Positions 5,839-11,840 of a stretch of DNA of 11,840 nt are shown here, piece by piece. The position numbers and the translations under genes are program-made. Where the stretch lies: assembly GCA_018715165.1 (NCBI GenBank), contig DVMC01000075.1:1-11840 (forward strand). The letters are read 5' to 3'. Numbering within the stretch: the first letter of the stretch is position 1; the number at the start of each line of letters is the position of its first letter. The notes under the pieces are model-generated. The model did no database searches and had not been told where the DNA came from. It saw only the letters and a program-made list of their open reading frames with translations. The DNA comes from Limiplasma pullistercoris (lineage in GTDB: Bacteria > Bacillota > Clostridia > Christensenellales > Aristaeellaceae).

Positions 5839-6457
5839 TCGGCGGCGGATAGAGCGGCAGGTCGGGGCAGGCGGGCTCCGGCCGGCGCAGCATGCACGGC
5901 TCGGGCCGGACGGCGTATGCGTCCAGCACCACCTGTAGCCGCGCCTGGAACACCGGCCCCTCCGCGCAGCCGTCCACGCACAACAGGCGCACGCAGGGCA
6001 GCAGGAACAGGCTGGTATACCCGCCGCCGGGCAGGCGCAGGCACACCTCCGCGTCCACCTGCCCCGTGGCGGAGAAGCGCTGCCCGCACGCGTCCGATAC
6101 CTGGGCGCAGACGGGCAAAGTCACACGGACCATGACGCGCCCGGCGCAGTCGGGCTCGCCAAGCGGCGTCCAGGAAGGCTGGGCGCCGCTTTCATGTACG
6201 CTTAGCAGCGTAAGCGGCGGCCGGGCGCAGTCCAGCCCGGACAGGGCCAGGCTTACGCACAGGCAAGAGAGGCTTAAGCGGTCGCAGCCGATGATCTTTT
6301 GCAGGAGCACGCCTTCGGGCCGGGCCGGTTTACAGGGCTTGCAGGGCCGGGGCGGGCGGCAGCCGCAGTCCGGCGCGGGGGGCGGACAGGGCGGCGGGCA
6401 CGGCGGCGGACAGGGCTTTTCGCCGCAGGCGCGGCAGGTACAGGGCGGATGATGCAT
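5765..6457 (-). CDS. Cysteine/proline-rich protein, function unknown (possibly spore envelope)
   Basis: 230 residues with 26 cysteines. An N-terminal tail of Cys-Pro repeats (CRACGEKPCPPPCPPPCPPP, then CGCRPPRPCKPCKP) covers about residues 1-47. A folded-looking domain of about 145 residues follows, with hydrophobic beta-like stretches and spaced cysteines (IIGCDRLSLSCLC, VRVTLPVCAQVSDACG, LLPCVRLLCVDGC) ending at LQVVLDAYAVRPEPC. The last 37 or so residues are again Pro/Cys-rich. There is no signal peptide or membrane span. The ATG at 6457 is set by AGGAGGGG 7 bases upstream; an in-frame ATG at 6532 would start inside a terminator and is rejected. Cytoplasmically made Cys/Pro-rich proteins of this kind are often spore coat or exosporium components in Clostridia, but that role is inferred. 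Its 3' end overlaps degV by 74 bases on the opposite strand. Confidence 0.7.
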   Translation of the reverse strand: MHHPPCTCRACGEKPCPPPCPPPCPPPAPDCGCRPPRPCKPCKPARPEGVLLQKIIGCDRLSLSCLCVSLALSGLDCARPPLTLLSVHESGAQPSWTPLGEPDCAGRVMVRVTLPVCAQVSDACGQRFSATGQVDAEVCLRLPGGGYTSLFLLPCVRLLCVDGCAEGPVFQARLQVVLDAYAVRPEPCMLRRPEPACPDLPLYPPPIRPGPPCWPQCPAAPDPCGWPARG

Positions 6458-6480
6458 AGCGGGTCCCCTCCTAATGAAGC

Positions 6481-6535
6481 AAAAAAAGGATGGCTTGGCG
6501 AAGGGCTTTGGAAGCCGTTTCCGCCAAGCCATCCT
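6481..6535 (-). terminator. Intrinsic terminator of the MBL-fold hydrolase gene
   Basis: On the minus strand AGGATGGCTTGGCG (6522-6535 complement) pairs perfectly over 14 bp with 6487-6500, and seven T follow (6487-6481). The loop holds a second small hairpin, GGCTT-CCA-AAGCC. It lies 25 bases after the stop codon at 6561 and ends about 24 bases before the start codon of the Cys-rich gene, so it separates the two genes transcriptionally. Confidence 0.92.
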
Positions 6536-6560
6536 ATGCGTTTGGAGAGCGCCCGGTGCG

Positions 6561-7412
6561 CTAGCGCCAGTTGACGGCCTCCGCGGCGGCCTGCCCGTCC
6601 TCCAGCGTCACCAGAATACCCACCTCCGCGTCCTGGGTGACGGCCACGTTGGCCTTCACGTCTTTCAGGCGCGAGAGCACCTTGCTTGAGGGCGTTTCGG
6701 GCTTTTCGACCGAGCTGGTGGAGATCACCGCCCACTGGGGCCGCGCCAGCAGCACGAACTGCCAGCTGGTGGCGTCCTCGTTGCCGTGGTGCGCCACCTT
6801 GAGCACCGCCGCCTGGGAGATCAGCCCCGCCTCGATCAGCTCGCTTTCCTCCTGAAGCTCCATGTCGCCGGTGAGCAGCATGTCGCCCTGCGGGGTGGTC
6901 AGGCGCAGCACCAGCGAATTGTTGTTTTCCTCCTCGTCATCCTGGCTCAGCGGCCCCAGCACATGAAACGCGCAGCCGTCCGCCAGCGCCACCGTCTCCC
7001 CGGCCGAAAGCCAGGTGAGCGGCGCGTCGTACTTCTCCGCCGCCTCGTAGACGGGGTGGTCCTCCAGGCTCTTTTCGGAGTGGAGCGTTCCGGCGTAGAC
7101 CCGGTCCACGGCGATATCGCTCTTGAGCAGCTTTTTGAGGCCGCCCACATGGTCCTTGTCCGTGTGGGTGATGACAACGCCGCTCAGCCGCGTCACGCCG
7201 TAGGCGTCCAGCACGCGCTCCAGCTGGTCGTAGCTGCCCTTGGTGCCGGTATCCACGAGGAATCGCTGGTCGCCCAGAAGAAACAGCGCCGCGTCCGCCT
7301 TGCCCACGTTGATGAACAGCGCCTGAACCGGCTCTTCCGCCCGCGCGCACGCGCCCGCGAGCAGCAGCACAGCCGCCAGCACAAGCGCCAAAAGACGATG
7401 ATATCGCCTCAT
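6561..7412 (-). CDS. Exported ComEC/Rec2-like metallo-beta-lactamase-fold hydrolase
   Basis: 283 residues. An N-terminal signal sequence (RRYHRLLALVLAAVLLLAG) ends at ARA|EE, a signal peptidase I site at about residue 25; the Cys at 22 gives only a poor lipobox. The rest matches the free-standing version of the ComEC C-terminal domain: NVGKADAALF (35-44), DTGTKGS (54-60), the metal motif H83-x-D85-x-D87-H88, NNNSLVLRL (163-171), LLTGDM with D183, and KVAHHG with H208-H209. The metal ligands are all present, so it should be an active metal-dependent phosphoesterase, perhaps a nuclease, outside the membrane. No ComEC membrane channel is present and none is near, so a role in DNA uptake is not implied; phosphate scavenging from nucleic acid or wall polymers is possible. 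Start supported by GGGAGGTG 7 bases upstream. Own promoter and terminator. Confidence 0.88.
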   Translation of the reverse strand: MRRYHRLLALVLAAVLLLAGACARAEEPVQALFINVGKADAALFLLGDQRFLVDTGTKGSYDQLERVLDAYGVTRLSGVVITHTDKDHVGGLKKLLKSDIAVDRVYAGTLHSEKSLEDHPVYEAAEKYDAPLTWLSAGETVALADGCAFHVLGPLSQDDEEENNNSLVLRLTTPQGDMLLTGDMELQEESELIEAGLISQAAVLKVAHHGNEDATSWQFVLLARPQWAVISTSSVEKPETPSSKVLSRLKDVKANVAVTQDAEVGILVTLEDGQAAAEAVNWR

Positions 7413-7433
7413 TTTCAGTCACCTCCCGCGTCT

Positions 7434-7462
7434 ATTATAGCCTGACCGGCCATACTTTTGAA
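7434..7462 (-). promoter_or_regulatory. Promoter of the MBL-fold hydrolase gene
   Basis: On the minus strand TTCAAA (7457-7462, 4/6), a 17-base spacer and a perfect TATAAT (7434-7439). The -10 is only 21 bases from the start codon, so the leader is short (about 15 bases) and just contains the ribosome binding site. Back to back with the uppP promoter, with 21 bases between the two -35 boxes. Confidence 0.75.
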
Positions 7463-7483
7463 AGAGGCGCGCTTGTAAAAAGC

Positions 7484-7512
7484 GTGACATCCGCGGGGAA
7501 ATGGTGTATACT
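7484..7512 (+). promoter_or_regulatory. Promoter of uppP
   Basis: GTGACA (7484-7489, 5/6), a 17-base spacer and TATACT (7507-7512, 5/6). It lies 37 bases upstream of the ATG at 7550, giving a leader of about 31 bases. Choosing this promoter also excludes the longer reading frame starting at 7484, which would overlap the promoter itself. Confidence 0.75.
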
Positions 7513-7549
7513 GCCTCTGAACCGGCTAAAGAAAGGAACGATTTTCGGC

Positions 7550-8410
7550 ATGAACGTGTTGACCGCGGCCCTTCTGGGCCTGATCCAGGGACTGGCGGAG
7601 TTTCTGCCCATCTCCTCCAGCGGCCATCTCAATCTCCTGCAGGCGCTTTTCGGCGTGGATGTCGAGCATCAGCTTCTGTTCAACATCCTGCTGCACGTGG
7701 GCACGCTGGTGGCGGTGGCCATCGTGTTCTGGAAGGACTGGGTGGCGATGATCGCCCATCCCATCAAGAACAAAACGCTGCTTCTGCTCTTCATCGCCTC
7801 GCTGCCCGCGCTGGCGGGGAAGATCCTCTTCGACAAGCCCCTCGACTACGTGGAGACGCACAACAGCCTCTTGGGCGTGTGCTTTCTGATCACGGCCCTG
7901 TTTTTGGTGCTGACCCAGTGGCTTTCCCAGCGCAACGCCATGCGCGGCGTGGAGAAGCACCGCGTGGGCGTGGGCGAGGCGCTGGCCATGGGCTGCCTGC
8001 AGGCCGTGGGCATGCTGCCGGGCGTCAGCCGCAGCGGCAGCACCATCTTCGGCGGCGTGGCCGCCCGGCTGGACCGTGAGACGGCCGCCAAGTTCAGCTT
8101 CATGATGAGCGCCCCGGCCATCGTGGGCGGCCTGGTCAGCGAGGGCATGGACGTGCTGACGGAGGGCGTGAGCATCGGGCCGGACCTCCCCGCCATTCTG
8201 GTGGGCATGGCGGTGGCCGGCGTGAGCGGCTATCTGGCCGTCCGCTTCTTCCTCAGGCTCATCAGCCGCGTGTCGCTCAACGGCTTTGCGATCTACGTGG
8301 CGGTGCTGGGCATTCTGGTGATCATTTTGCAGGTCATGGGCGTCATCACCGACGCGCCCGCCCCCGTGGCGGAGGTCGCGGCGGCGGCAAAGGCGGCTGC
8401 CGGGCTGTAG
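7550..8410 (+). CDS. uppP: Undecaprenyl-diphosphatase (BacA/UppP)
   Basis: 286 residues, the family length. This integral membrane enzyme removes a phosphate from undecaprenyl diphosphate on the outer face of the membrane, recycling the lipid carrier for peptidoglycan and other wall polymers; high levels confer bacitracin resistance. The (E/Q)xxxE motif is present in its Q form (Q13-GLA-E17), followed by FLPISSSGH (18-26), and the second signature PGVSRSGST spans 157-165. Several hydrophobic spans are evident (for example 43-61, 77-91, 108-124, 216-235 and 247-266). The C-terminus ends in an Ala-rich tail. Start ATG 7550 begins at the usual MNVLTAALLGLIQGLAEF; the ribosome site AAGGA is rather far upstream at 12 bases. 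Transcribed alone; the next gene, asnS, converges on it. Confidence 0.95.
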   Translation: MNVLTAALLGLIQGLAEFLPISSSGHLNLLQALFGVDVEHQLLFNILLHVGTLVAVAIVFWKDWVAMIAHPIKNKTLLLLFIASLPALAGKILFDKPLDYVETHNSLLGVCFLITALFLVLTQWLSQRNAMRGVEKHRVGVGEALAMGCLQAVGMLPGVSRSGSTIFGGVAARLDRETAAKFSFMMSAPAIVGGLVSEGMDVLTEGVSIGPDLPAILVGMAVAGVSGYLAVRFFLRLISRVSLNGFAIYVAVLGILVIILQVMGVITDAPAPVAEVAAAAKAAAGL

Positions 8411-8441
8411 GAGGACGGCTCCGCCAACAAGTGCAACAATC

Positions 8442-8473
8442 AGCGGCGGCAGGCCCCATGGCCCGCCGCCGCT
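8442..8473 (+). terminator. Hairpin after uppP, probable terminator
   Basis: AGCGGCGG pairs with CCGCCGCT (8442-8449 with 8466-8473), with an inner GGCC/GGCC pair around CCAT. The flanking ACAAT and ATTGT can extend the stem at its base. It begins 32 bases after the uppP stop codon. The tail on the plus strand is TCGTATTGT and on the minus strand GATTGTTG, both poor T-runs, so termination efficiency is uncertain. Confidence 0.5.
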
Positions 8474-8502
8474 TCGTATTGTCCCAAAGCTTCCGGGAGA
8501 GG

Positions 8503-8616
8503 GGAGGGACGCGGCCCTCCAAAGGAAATCCGGGTCTCGCGCGAATATGCGGCAGGTTCGGAAGCCTTGCGCAGCACGGTTTCCTTGCGCCGTTCGCAGC
8601 CGGCCCTTTTCGACAA
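8503..8616 (-). repeat. Intergenic repeat family, copy C (inverted relative to copy B)
   Basis: Read on the minus strand from just after the asnS stop codon: TTGTCGAAAA, then GGCCGGCTGCG, then GGAAACC, a GCAAGG hairpin and CTTCCGAA, ending in the GGAGGG/CCCTCC hairpin (8503-8520). The 82 bases at 8503-8584 align with 10120-10200: about 51 of 57 positions match outside a variable centre of 24-25 bases. Copy C lacks most of the interior between the 5' hairpin and GGAAACC that copy B has. Confidence 0.75.
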
Positions 8617-10011
8617 TCAGTATTCCGCGCTGCCCGTGGTACGGGGGAAGGGGAGCACGTCGCGGATGTTCTGCATGCCGGTGAGGTACATCACCAGCCG
8701 CTCGAAGCCCAGGCCGAAGCCCGCGTGCGGCGTGGTGCCATAGCGGCGGGTGTCGAGGTAGAAGGAATAGTCCTCCTCGCGCATGCCCAGCTCCTCGATG
8801 CGGCCTTTGAGCACGTCCAGGCGCTCCTCCCTCTGGCTGCCGCCGATGAGCTCGCCCACGCCGGGCACCAGCAGGTCCACGGCGGCGACGGTCTTTCCGT
8901 CGTCGTTCATGCGCATGTAGAAGGCCTTGATTTCCTTGGGGTAGTTGTAGACGAACACCGGGCGGCCGAAGTGCTTTTCGCTGAGGTAGCGCTCGTGCTC
9001 GGTTTGCAGGTCCATGCCCCAGGAGACGGGGTACTCGAAAGCCTGACCGCTCTTTTGGAGGATGTCGATGGCGTCGGTGTAGGTGCAGCGGGCGAATTCG
9101 CTGTTTACGATGGCGTTCAGCCGGTCGATGAGGCCCTTTTCCACGAAGCTGTTGAGGAAGGCCATTTCCTGCGGGGCCTTGGCGAGCACGCCGGAGATGA
9201 CGTACTTGAGCATGTCCTCGGCCAGGGCCATGTCGTCAAAGAGGTCCGCGAAGGCGATTTCCGGCTCCACCATCCAGAATTCCGCCGCGTGGCGCGGGGT
9301 GTAGCTCTTCTCGGCGCGGAAGGTGGGGCCAAAGGTGTACACATCGCGGAACGCCATGCAGAACGTCTCCACGTTGAGCTGGCCGCTCACGGTCAGGCTG
9401 GCCTGCTTGCCGAAGAAATCCTGCGTGTAATCGGGCTGGCCGTCCGGGGTGAGGGGCACCTTGTCCAGCGGCAGGGTGGTCACCTGAAACATCTCGCCCG
9501 CGCCCTCGCAGTCGCTGGTGGTGATGATGGGGGTGTGCACGTACACAAAGCCGCGCTCGGCAAAGAAGGCGTGCAGAAGCTGCGCCGCCAGCGACCGGAT
9601 GCGGAACACCGCGTAAAACGTGTTGGTCCGGGGACGAAGGTGCGCGATGGTGCGCAGGAACTCAAAGGAGTGGCGCTTCTTTTGCAGGGGAAAGTCCGGG
9701 GCGCACAGGCCCAGCACCTCGACCTGGGAGGCCTTGACCTCGAAGGGCTGCTTCATGCCGGGGGTGAGCACGAGCTCGCCGGTCACGCGGATGGCGCTGC
9801 CCAGGGTGATCTTGACCGCGCTGGCAAAGTCGCGGGTGTGGCCGTCCTCCAGGACGATCTGGAGGTTTTTGAAGCAGGTGCCGTCGTTGAGCTCGATAAA
9901 GCCGAACGCCTTGCTGTCGCGCACGGTGCGCACCCAGCCGGACACGGTGCATTCCCGAATGCCCGCCTCCGGGGGCGTGAGATACAGGTCCCGAATGTTC
10001 AGATCCGCCAT
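8617..10011 (-). CDS. asnS: Asparaginyl-tRNA synthetase
   Basis: 464 residues, matching the usual length of 460-466. This cytoplasmic class IIb enzyme charges tRNA-Asn with asparagine. An N-terminal OB-fold anticodon-binding domain (about 1-105, with VSGWVRTVRDSKAFGFIELNDG) leads into the catalytic domain: motif 1 region near 155-165, motif 2 around FGPTFRAEKS (227-236) with R232, the asparagine-pocket region near LLVPGVGELIGGSQRE (380-394), and motif 3 GFGLGFERLV (431-440). It ends RDVLPFPRTTGSAEY. Start ATG 10011 is chosen because the protein begins there in the family and GAGGAGG lies 10 bases upstream; the frame stays open for 47 more codons to 10152, but only through repeat copy B. No T-box is seen upstream. 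No clear promoter is visible, so readthrough from hprK-glcK is possible. Confidence 0.97.
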   Translation of the reverse strand: MADLNIRDLYLTPPEAGIRECTVSGWVRTVRDSKAFGFIELNDGTCFKNLQIVLEDGHTRDFASAVKITLGSAIRVTGELVLTPGMKQPFEVKASQVEVLGLCAPDFPLQKKRHSFEFLRTIAHLRPRTNTFYAVFRIRSLAAQLLHAFFAERGFVYVHTPIITTSDCEGAGEMFQVTTLPLDKVPLTPDGQPDYTQDFFGKQASLTVSGQLNVETFCMAFRDVYTFGPTFRAEKSYTPRHAAEFWMVEPEIAFADLFDDMALAEDMLKYVISGVLAKAPQEMAFLNSFVEKGLIDRLNAIVNSEFARCTYTDAIDILQKSGQAFEYPVSWGMDLQTEHERYLSEKHFGRPVFVYNYPKEIKAFYMRMNDDGKTVAAVDLLVPGVGELIGGSQREERLDVLKGRIEELGMREEDYSFYLDTRRYGTTPHAGFGLGFERLVMYLTGMQNIRDVLPFPRTTGSAEY

Positions 10012-10030
10012 GGAAAGGAAGCCTCCTCTA

Positions 10031-10209
10031 TCAGCTTGTCGAAAAAGCTCGCCTGCGGCGATCTTTTCCGCCAGGACACGTTTTTCCTGCGCTTTCAGCG
10101 CATCCGGGGAAACGCGCAGGGAAACCTTGCTACGCAAGGCTTCCGAATCCACCGCACATGTCGCTGGATTCGGATTTCACTTGGAGGGCTGCGGCCCTCC
10201 AAACCTCCC
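10031..10209 (+). repeat. Intergenic repeat family, copy B
   Basis: Begins TCAGCTTGTCGAAAAAG at 10031, with the 5' hairpin (arms 10043-10053 and 10057-10067) and TTTTCCGCCAG. The interior holds CCTTGC-TAC-GCAAGG (10125-10139) nested in GGAA/TTCC, then a perfect 10-bp stem TCCGAATCCA (10142-10151) with TGGATTCGGA (10165-10174). The 3' module is TTGGAGGGC-TGCG-GCCCTCCAA (10181-10202) followed by ACCTCCC. It lies directly upstream of asnS and in its leader if transcription comes from glcK. Confidence 0.8.
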
Positions 10210-10216
10210 AAATGGG

Positions 10217-10261
10217 TTTTTGACAGGAAAGTCCGGCTGCGCCGGCCTTTTCCGTCAAAAA
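10217..10261. repeat. Long hairpin between glcK and asnS, related to the repeat family
   Basis: TTTTTGAC at 10217-10224 pairs with GTCAAAAA at 10254-10261. The inner part GGAAAGTCCGGC-TGC-GCCGGCCTTTTCC repeats the 5' hairpin of copy A. Arms of 21 bases pair at 18 positions, one further position being a G-T wobble. It starts 35 bases after the glcK stop codon. It has A/T runs on both flanks, so it could act as a terminator or processing site in either direction. Confidence 0.65.
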
Positions 10262-10295
10262 ACAGGTTCAGTCGATGGTCTGTCCCGATAAGCCC

Positions 10296-11246
10296 TCAGG
10301 CGTGGCGGCCCAGCATGGCCGCGCCGATCATGCCCGCGTCCGCGCCCAGGCGCGCGATCTCCACGCGCGAGTAGGGGAGCGTCTTGAACAGGAGATAGCG
10401 GGGGATGCGCTCGCGCACGGCGTTTAGCAAAAAGTCGCCCGATTTGCTGATGCCGCCGCCCAGCACGATCATCTCCGGGTCCAGGAAGGCGATGATGGTG
10501 TAGATGGCCTTGCACAGGTAGTCCACGTAGTGGTTAAAGACCTTCATGGCCACGTCGTCCAGCTCTTTGGCCGCGTCAAAGACCATCTTGGCCGTCAGCT
10601 TGCTCACGTCTCCGCCGCACAGGTCGTACATCAGGCTGTCGGGGTGCTGCAACACCATTTGCTTGCCCATGCGGATGACCGCCGTGGCGCTGCAGTAGCG
10701 CTCCAGGCAGCCGTAGTTGCCGCAGGAGCAGGGCTCGCCGCCGATGTCCATGGGGATGTGGCCGATTTCGCTGCCCACGCCGTGGAAGCCGCTCCACGGC
10801 CGGCCGCCGATGACGATGCCGCCGCCCACGCCCGTGCCCAGCGTCATAAAGACGCTGGAATGGCAGCCCGCGCTCACGCCGCAGATGCTCTCGGCAAAGC
10901 CGGCTACGGTGGCGTCGTTGTCGATGTAGACGGGCTTGCTCAAGTATTTTTGCAGCTCGGTGCGCAGCGGCACGTCGCTCCAGCCCAGGTTGGTGCAGAA
11001 GATGACGTGGCCCGTCTTTTCATCGGCCACGCCGGGGATGCCCACGCCGATGGAGGCGACGTCCTTTTCCTCAAAGCCGCCGCGCGCCATCACGTCCAGC
11101 ATGCAGCGTCCCATGTCCGCGATGATGTCCTCGTAGGGGCGGCCCGCCAGCGTGGGGGTTTCGCCCTGGGAGAGGATGGCGCCGCTTTCATCCACCACGC
11201 CGATTTTGATGCCGGTGCCGCCCAGATCAATGCCGATATAGACCAT
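10296..11246 (-). CDS. glcK: ROK-family glucokinase
   Basis: 316 residues, the normal length. It phosphorylates glucose to glucose-6-phosphate with ATP, feeding glycolysis. ATP-binding phosphate-1 motif DLGGTGIK (7-14); sugar and catalytic region with N110-D111; phosphate-2 motif TLGTGVGGG (135-143); sugar-contacting GSEIGHI (158-164); and the ROK zinc site H163 with C173-x-C175-G-N-Y-G-C180-x-E182. LGGGIS (262-267) is the adenosine-binding segment. There is no N-terminal HTH, so this is a kinase and not a NagC/XylR-type repressor. ATG 11246 has GGGGAGG 7 bases upstream. Only 18 bases separate it from the hprK stop, so the two are cotranscribed. Glucose specificity is by family resemblance; another hexose or N-acetylmannosamine is possible. 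Confidence 0.92.
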   Translation of the reverse strand: MVYIGIDLGGTGIKIGVVDESGAILSQGETPTLAGRPYEDIIADMGRCMLDVMARGGFEEKDVASIGVGIPGVADEKTGHVIFCTNLGWSDVPLRTELQKYLSKPVYIDNDATVAGFAESICGVSAGCHSSVFMTLGTGVGGGIVIGGRPWSGFHGVGSEIGHIPMDIGGEPCSCGNYGCLERYCSATAVIRMGKQMVLQHPDSLMYDLCGGDVSKLTAKMVFDAAKELDDVAMKVFNHYVDYLCKAIYTIIAFLDPEMIVLGGGISKSGDFLLNAVRERIPRYLLFKTLPYSRVEIARLGADAGMIGAAMLGRHA

Positions 11247-11264
11247 AGAAAAGCCTCCCCGTTA

Positions 11265-11840
11265 TCAGGTGTGATTTGCGGAGTTCTGCGCGATCAGTTC
11301 GTTGAGGCGGCGGTCCAGCTCATGCGCGGCGCTGTAGCCCATGCGCTTGAGGCTGAGGTTGCGCGCGGCCACCTCGATGATGATGGCCAGGTTGCGCCCC
11401 GGCCGCACGGGCATGGTCTGGTAGGGCACCTTCACGCCCAGAATGGTCACGGTTTCCTCCGTCAGGCCCAGCCGGTCGTATTCCTTGGAGGAGTCCCACT
11501 TTTCCATGTGGATGACCATGTCGATGGACTTGCTGATGATGACCGAGCCCACGCCGTACATGGCGCGGATGTCGATGATGCCGATGCCGCGGATCTCCAT
11601 GAAGTGCCGCACCATCTCCGGCGATTCGCCCACCAGGCGGTCGTCGGCCACGCGGCAGATATCCACCACGTCGTCGGCCGCGAGCTGGTGCCCGCGCTTG
11701 ACCAGCTCCAGCGCGGCCTCGCTCTTGCCCACGCCGCTTTCGCCCGTGAGCAGAATGCCCACGCCGTAGACGTCCACCAGCACGCCGTGGCGGGTGATGT
11801 GCGGGGCCAGCACGCGGTTTAAGTACATGATGGCCTGCAA
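11265..11840 (-). CDS. hprK: HPr kinase/phosphorylase (partial, N-terminus beyond window)
   Basis: 191 C-terminal residues plus stop are visible, against about 310 for the whole protein; the N-terminal domain lies past base 11840, so no start codon is assigned. It phosphorylates HPr at the regulatory Ser (Ser46) in response to glycolytic intermediates and reverses this with phosphate, controlling carbon catabolite repression through CcpA. The visible kinase domain starts near LNRVLAPHITRHGVLVDVYG and carries the Walker A motif GESGVGKS, AADDVVDI, the family signature MEIRGIGIIDIRAMYG, and the capping-loop region MPVRPGRNLA. All key motifs of the catalytic half are intact. The downstream glcK follows after 18 bases, a coupling of sugar phosphorylation with catabolite control known in other Bacillota. 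Confidence 0.95.
   Translation of the reverse strand: MQAIMYLNRVLAPHITRHGVLVDVYGVGILLTGESGVGKSEAALELVKRGHQLAADDVVDICRVADDRLVGESPEMVRHFMEIRGIGIIDIRAMYGVGSVIISKSIDMVIHMEKWDSSKEYDRLGLTEETVTILGVKVPYQTMPVRPGRNLAIIIEVAARNLSLKRMGYSAAHELDRRLNELIAQNSANHT

Noticed and set aside
6458..6532. A 25-residue longer start for the Cys-rich protein at 6532
   Set aside because: That ATG lies within the terminator stem of the upstream gene and has no ribosome site, whereas 6457 has AGGAGGGG at good spacing.
6531..6538. CATAGGAT on the minus strand as a sigma-E or sigma-K type -10 for the Cys-rich gene
   Set aside because: It fits CATAnnnT, but no -35 is convincing and the site lies inside the terminator of the neighbouring gene; chance match is likely.
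6937..7422. Frameshifted or second gene inside the MBL hydrolase region
   Set aside because: It is an alternative frame of the same strand; the 283-residue frame contains every catalytic motif without a break.
7484..7549. A 22-residue longer start for UppP at 7484
   Set aside because: It overlaps the -35 and -10 boxes of the uppP promoter and is absent from the family N-terminus.
10012..10295. T-box riboswitch upstream of asnS
   Set aside because: No match to the conserved GGUGGnACCGCG antiterminator bulge sequence on the minus strand, and the hairpins present belong to the repeat family.
8431..10374. A 647-codon open frame on the plus strand across asnS
   Set aside because: It is the antisense shadow of asnS in GC-rich DNA; the product is low-complexity His/Ala/Gly-rich with no domain, while the minus strand encodes a full AsnRS.

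Overview
The window reads as a stretch of ordinary chromosome from a GC-rich Gram-positive anaerobe, most likely class Clostridia of the Bacillota. The grounds are a bifunctional HPr kinase/phosphorylase gene followed by a ROK glucokinase, a DegV-family lipid-binding protein, a zinc-type ribosomal protein L31, SD sequences of the AGGAGG type, and several near-consensus sigma-A promoters. The lineage is an inference from gene families; nothing here fixes a genus.

Layout, left to right: the 5' part of rpmE (minus, cut by the window start, with its own promoter); a 113-residue membrane protein made of a duplicated module (plus); a 477-base non-coding stretch packed with short-loop hairpins and a 112-base direct repeat, closed by a strong plus-strand terminator; a 1180-residue secreted protein with ten SdrD/Cna-B-like beta-sandwich repeats (minus); a divergent promoter region; degV (plus); a cysteine/proline-rich protein whose 3' end overlaps degV tail to tail (minus); an exported ComEC-like metallo-beta-lactamase-fold hydrolase (minus); uppP/bacA (plus); asnS (minus); then glcK and the C-terminal part of hprK (minus, one operon, cut by the window end).

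Functionally the window mixes translation (rpmE, asnS), envelope and surface functions (uppP, the repeat protein, the small membrane protein, the Cys-rich protein, the exported hydrolase), lipid handling (degV) and carbon regulation (hprK, glcK). Only hprK-glcK looks like a tight operon. Most other genes have their own promoter and face different ways, so no single multi-gene pathway is visible.

The most interesting signal is not a gene. Three intergenic regions (about 732-1136, 8503-8616 and 10031-10209) carry copies of one modular repeat. Its ends are shared: a TTGTCGAAAA hairpin at one end and a GGAGGG/CCCTCC hairpin at the other. The middle varies. Two copies differ only inside the hairpin stem, with paired compensatory changes. 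Two copies flank asnS in inverted orientation. I see no CRISPR array, transposase, tRNA, rRNA, T-box or phage gene, and no convincing new multi-gene defence or biosynthetic system.
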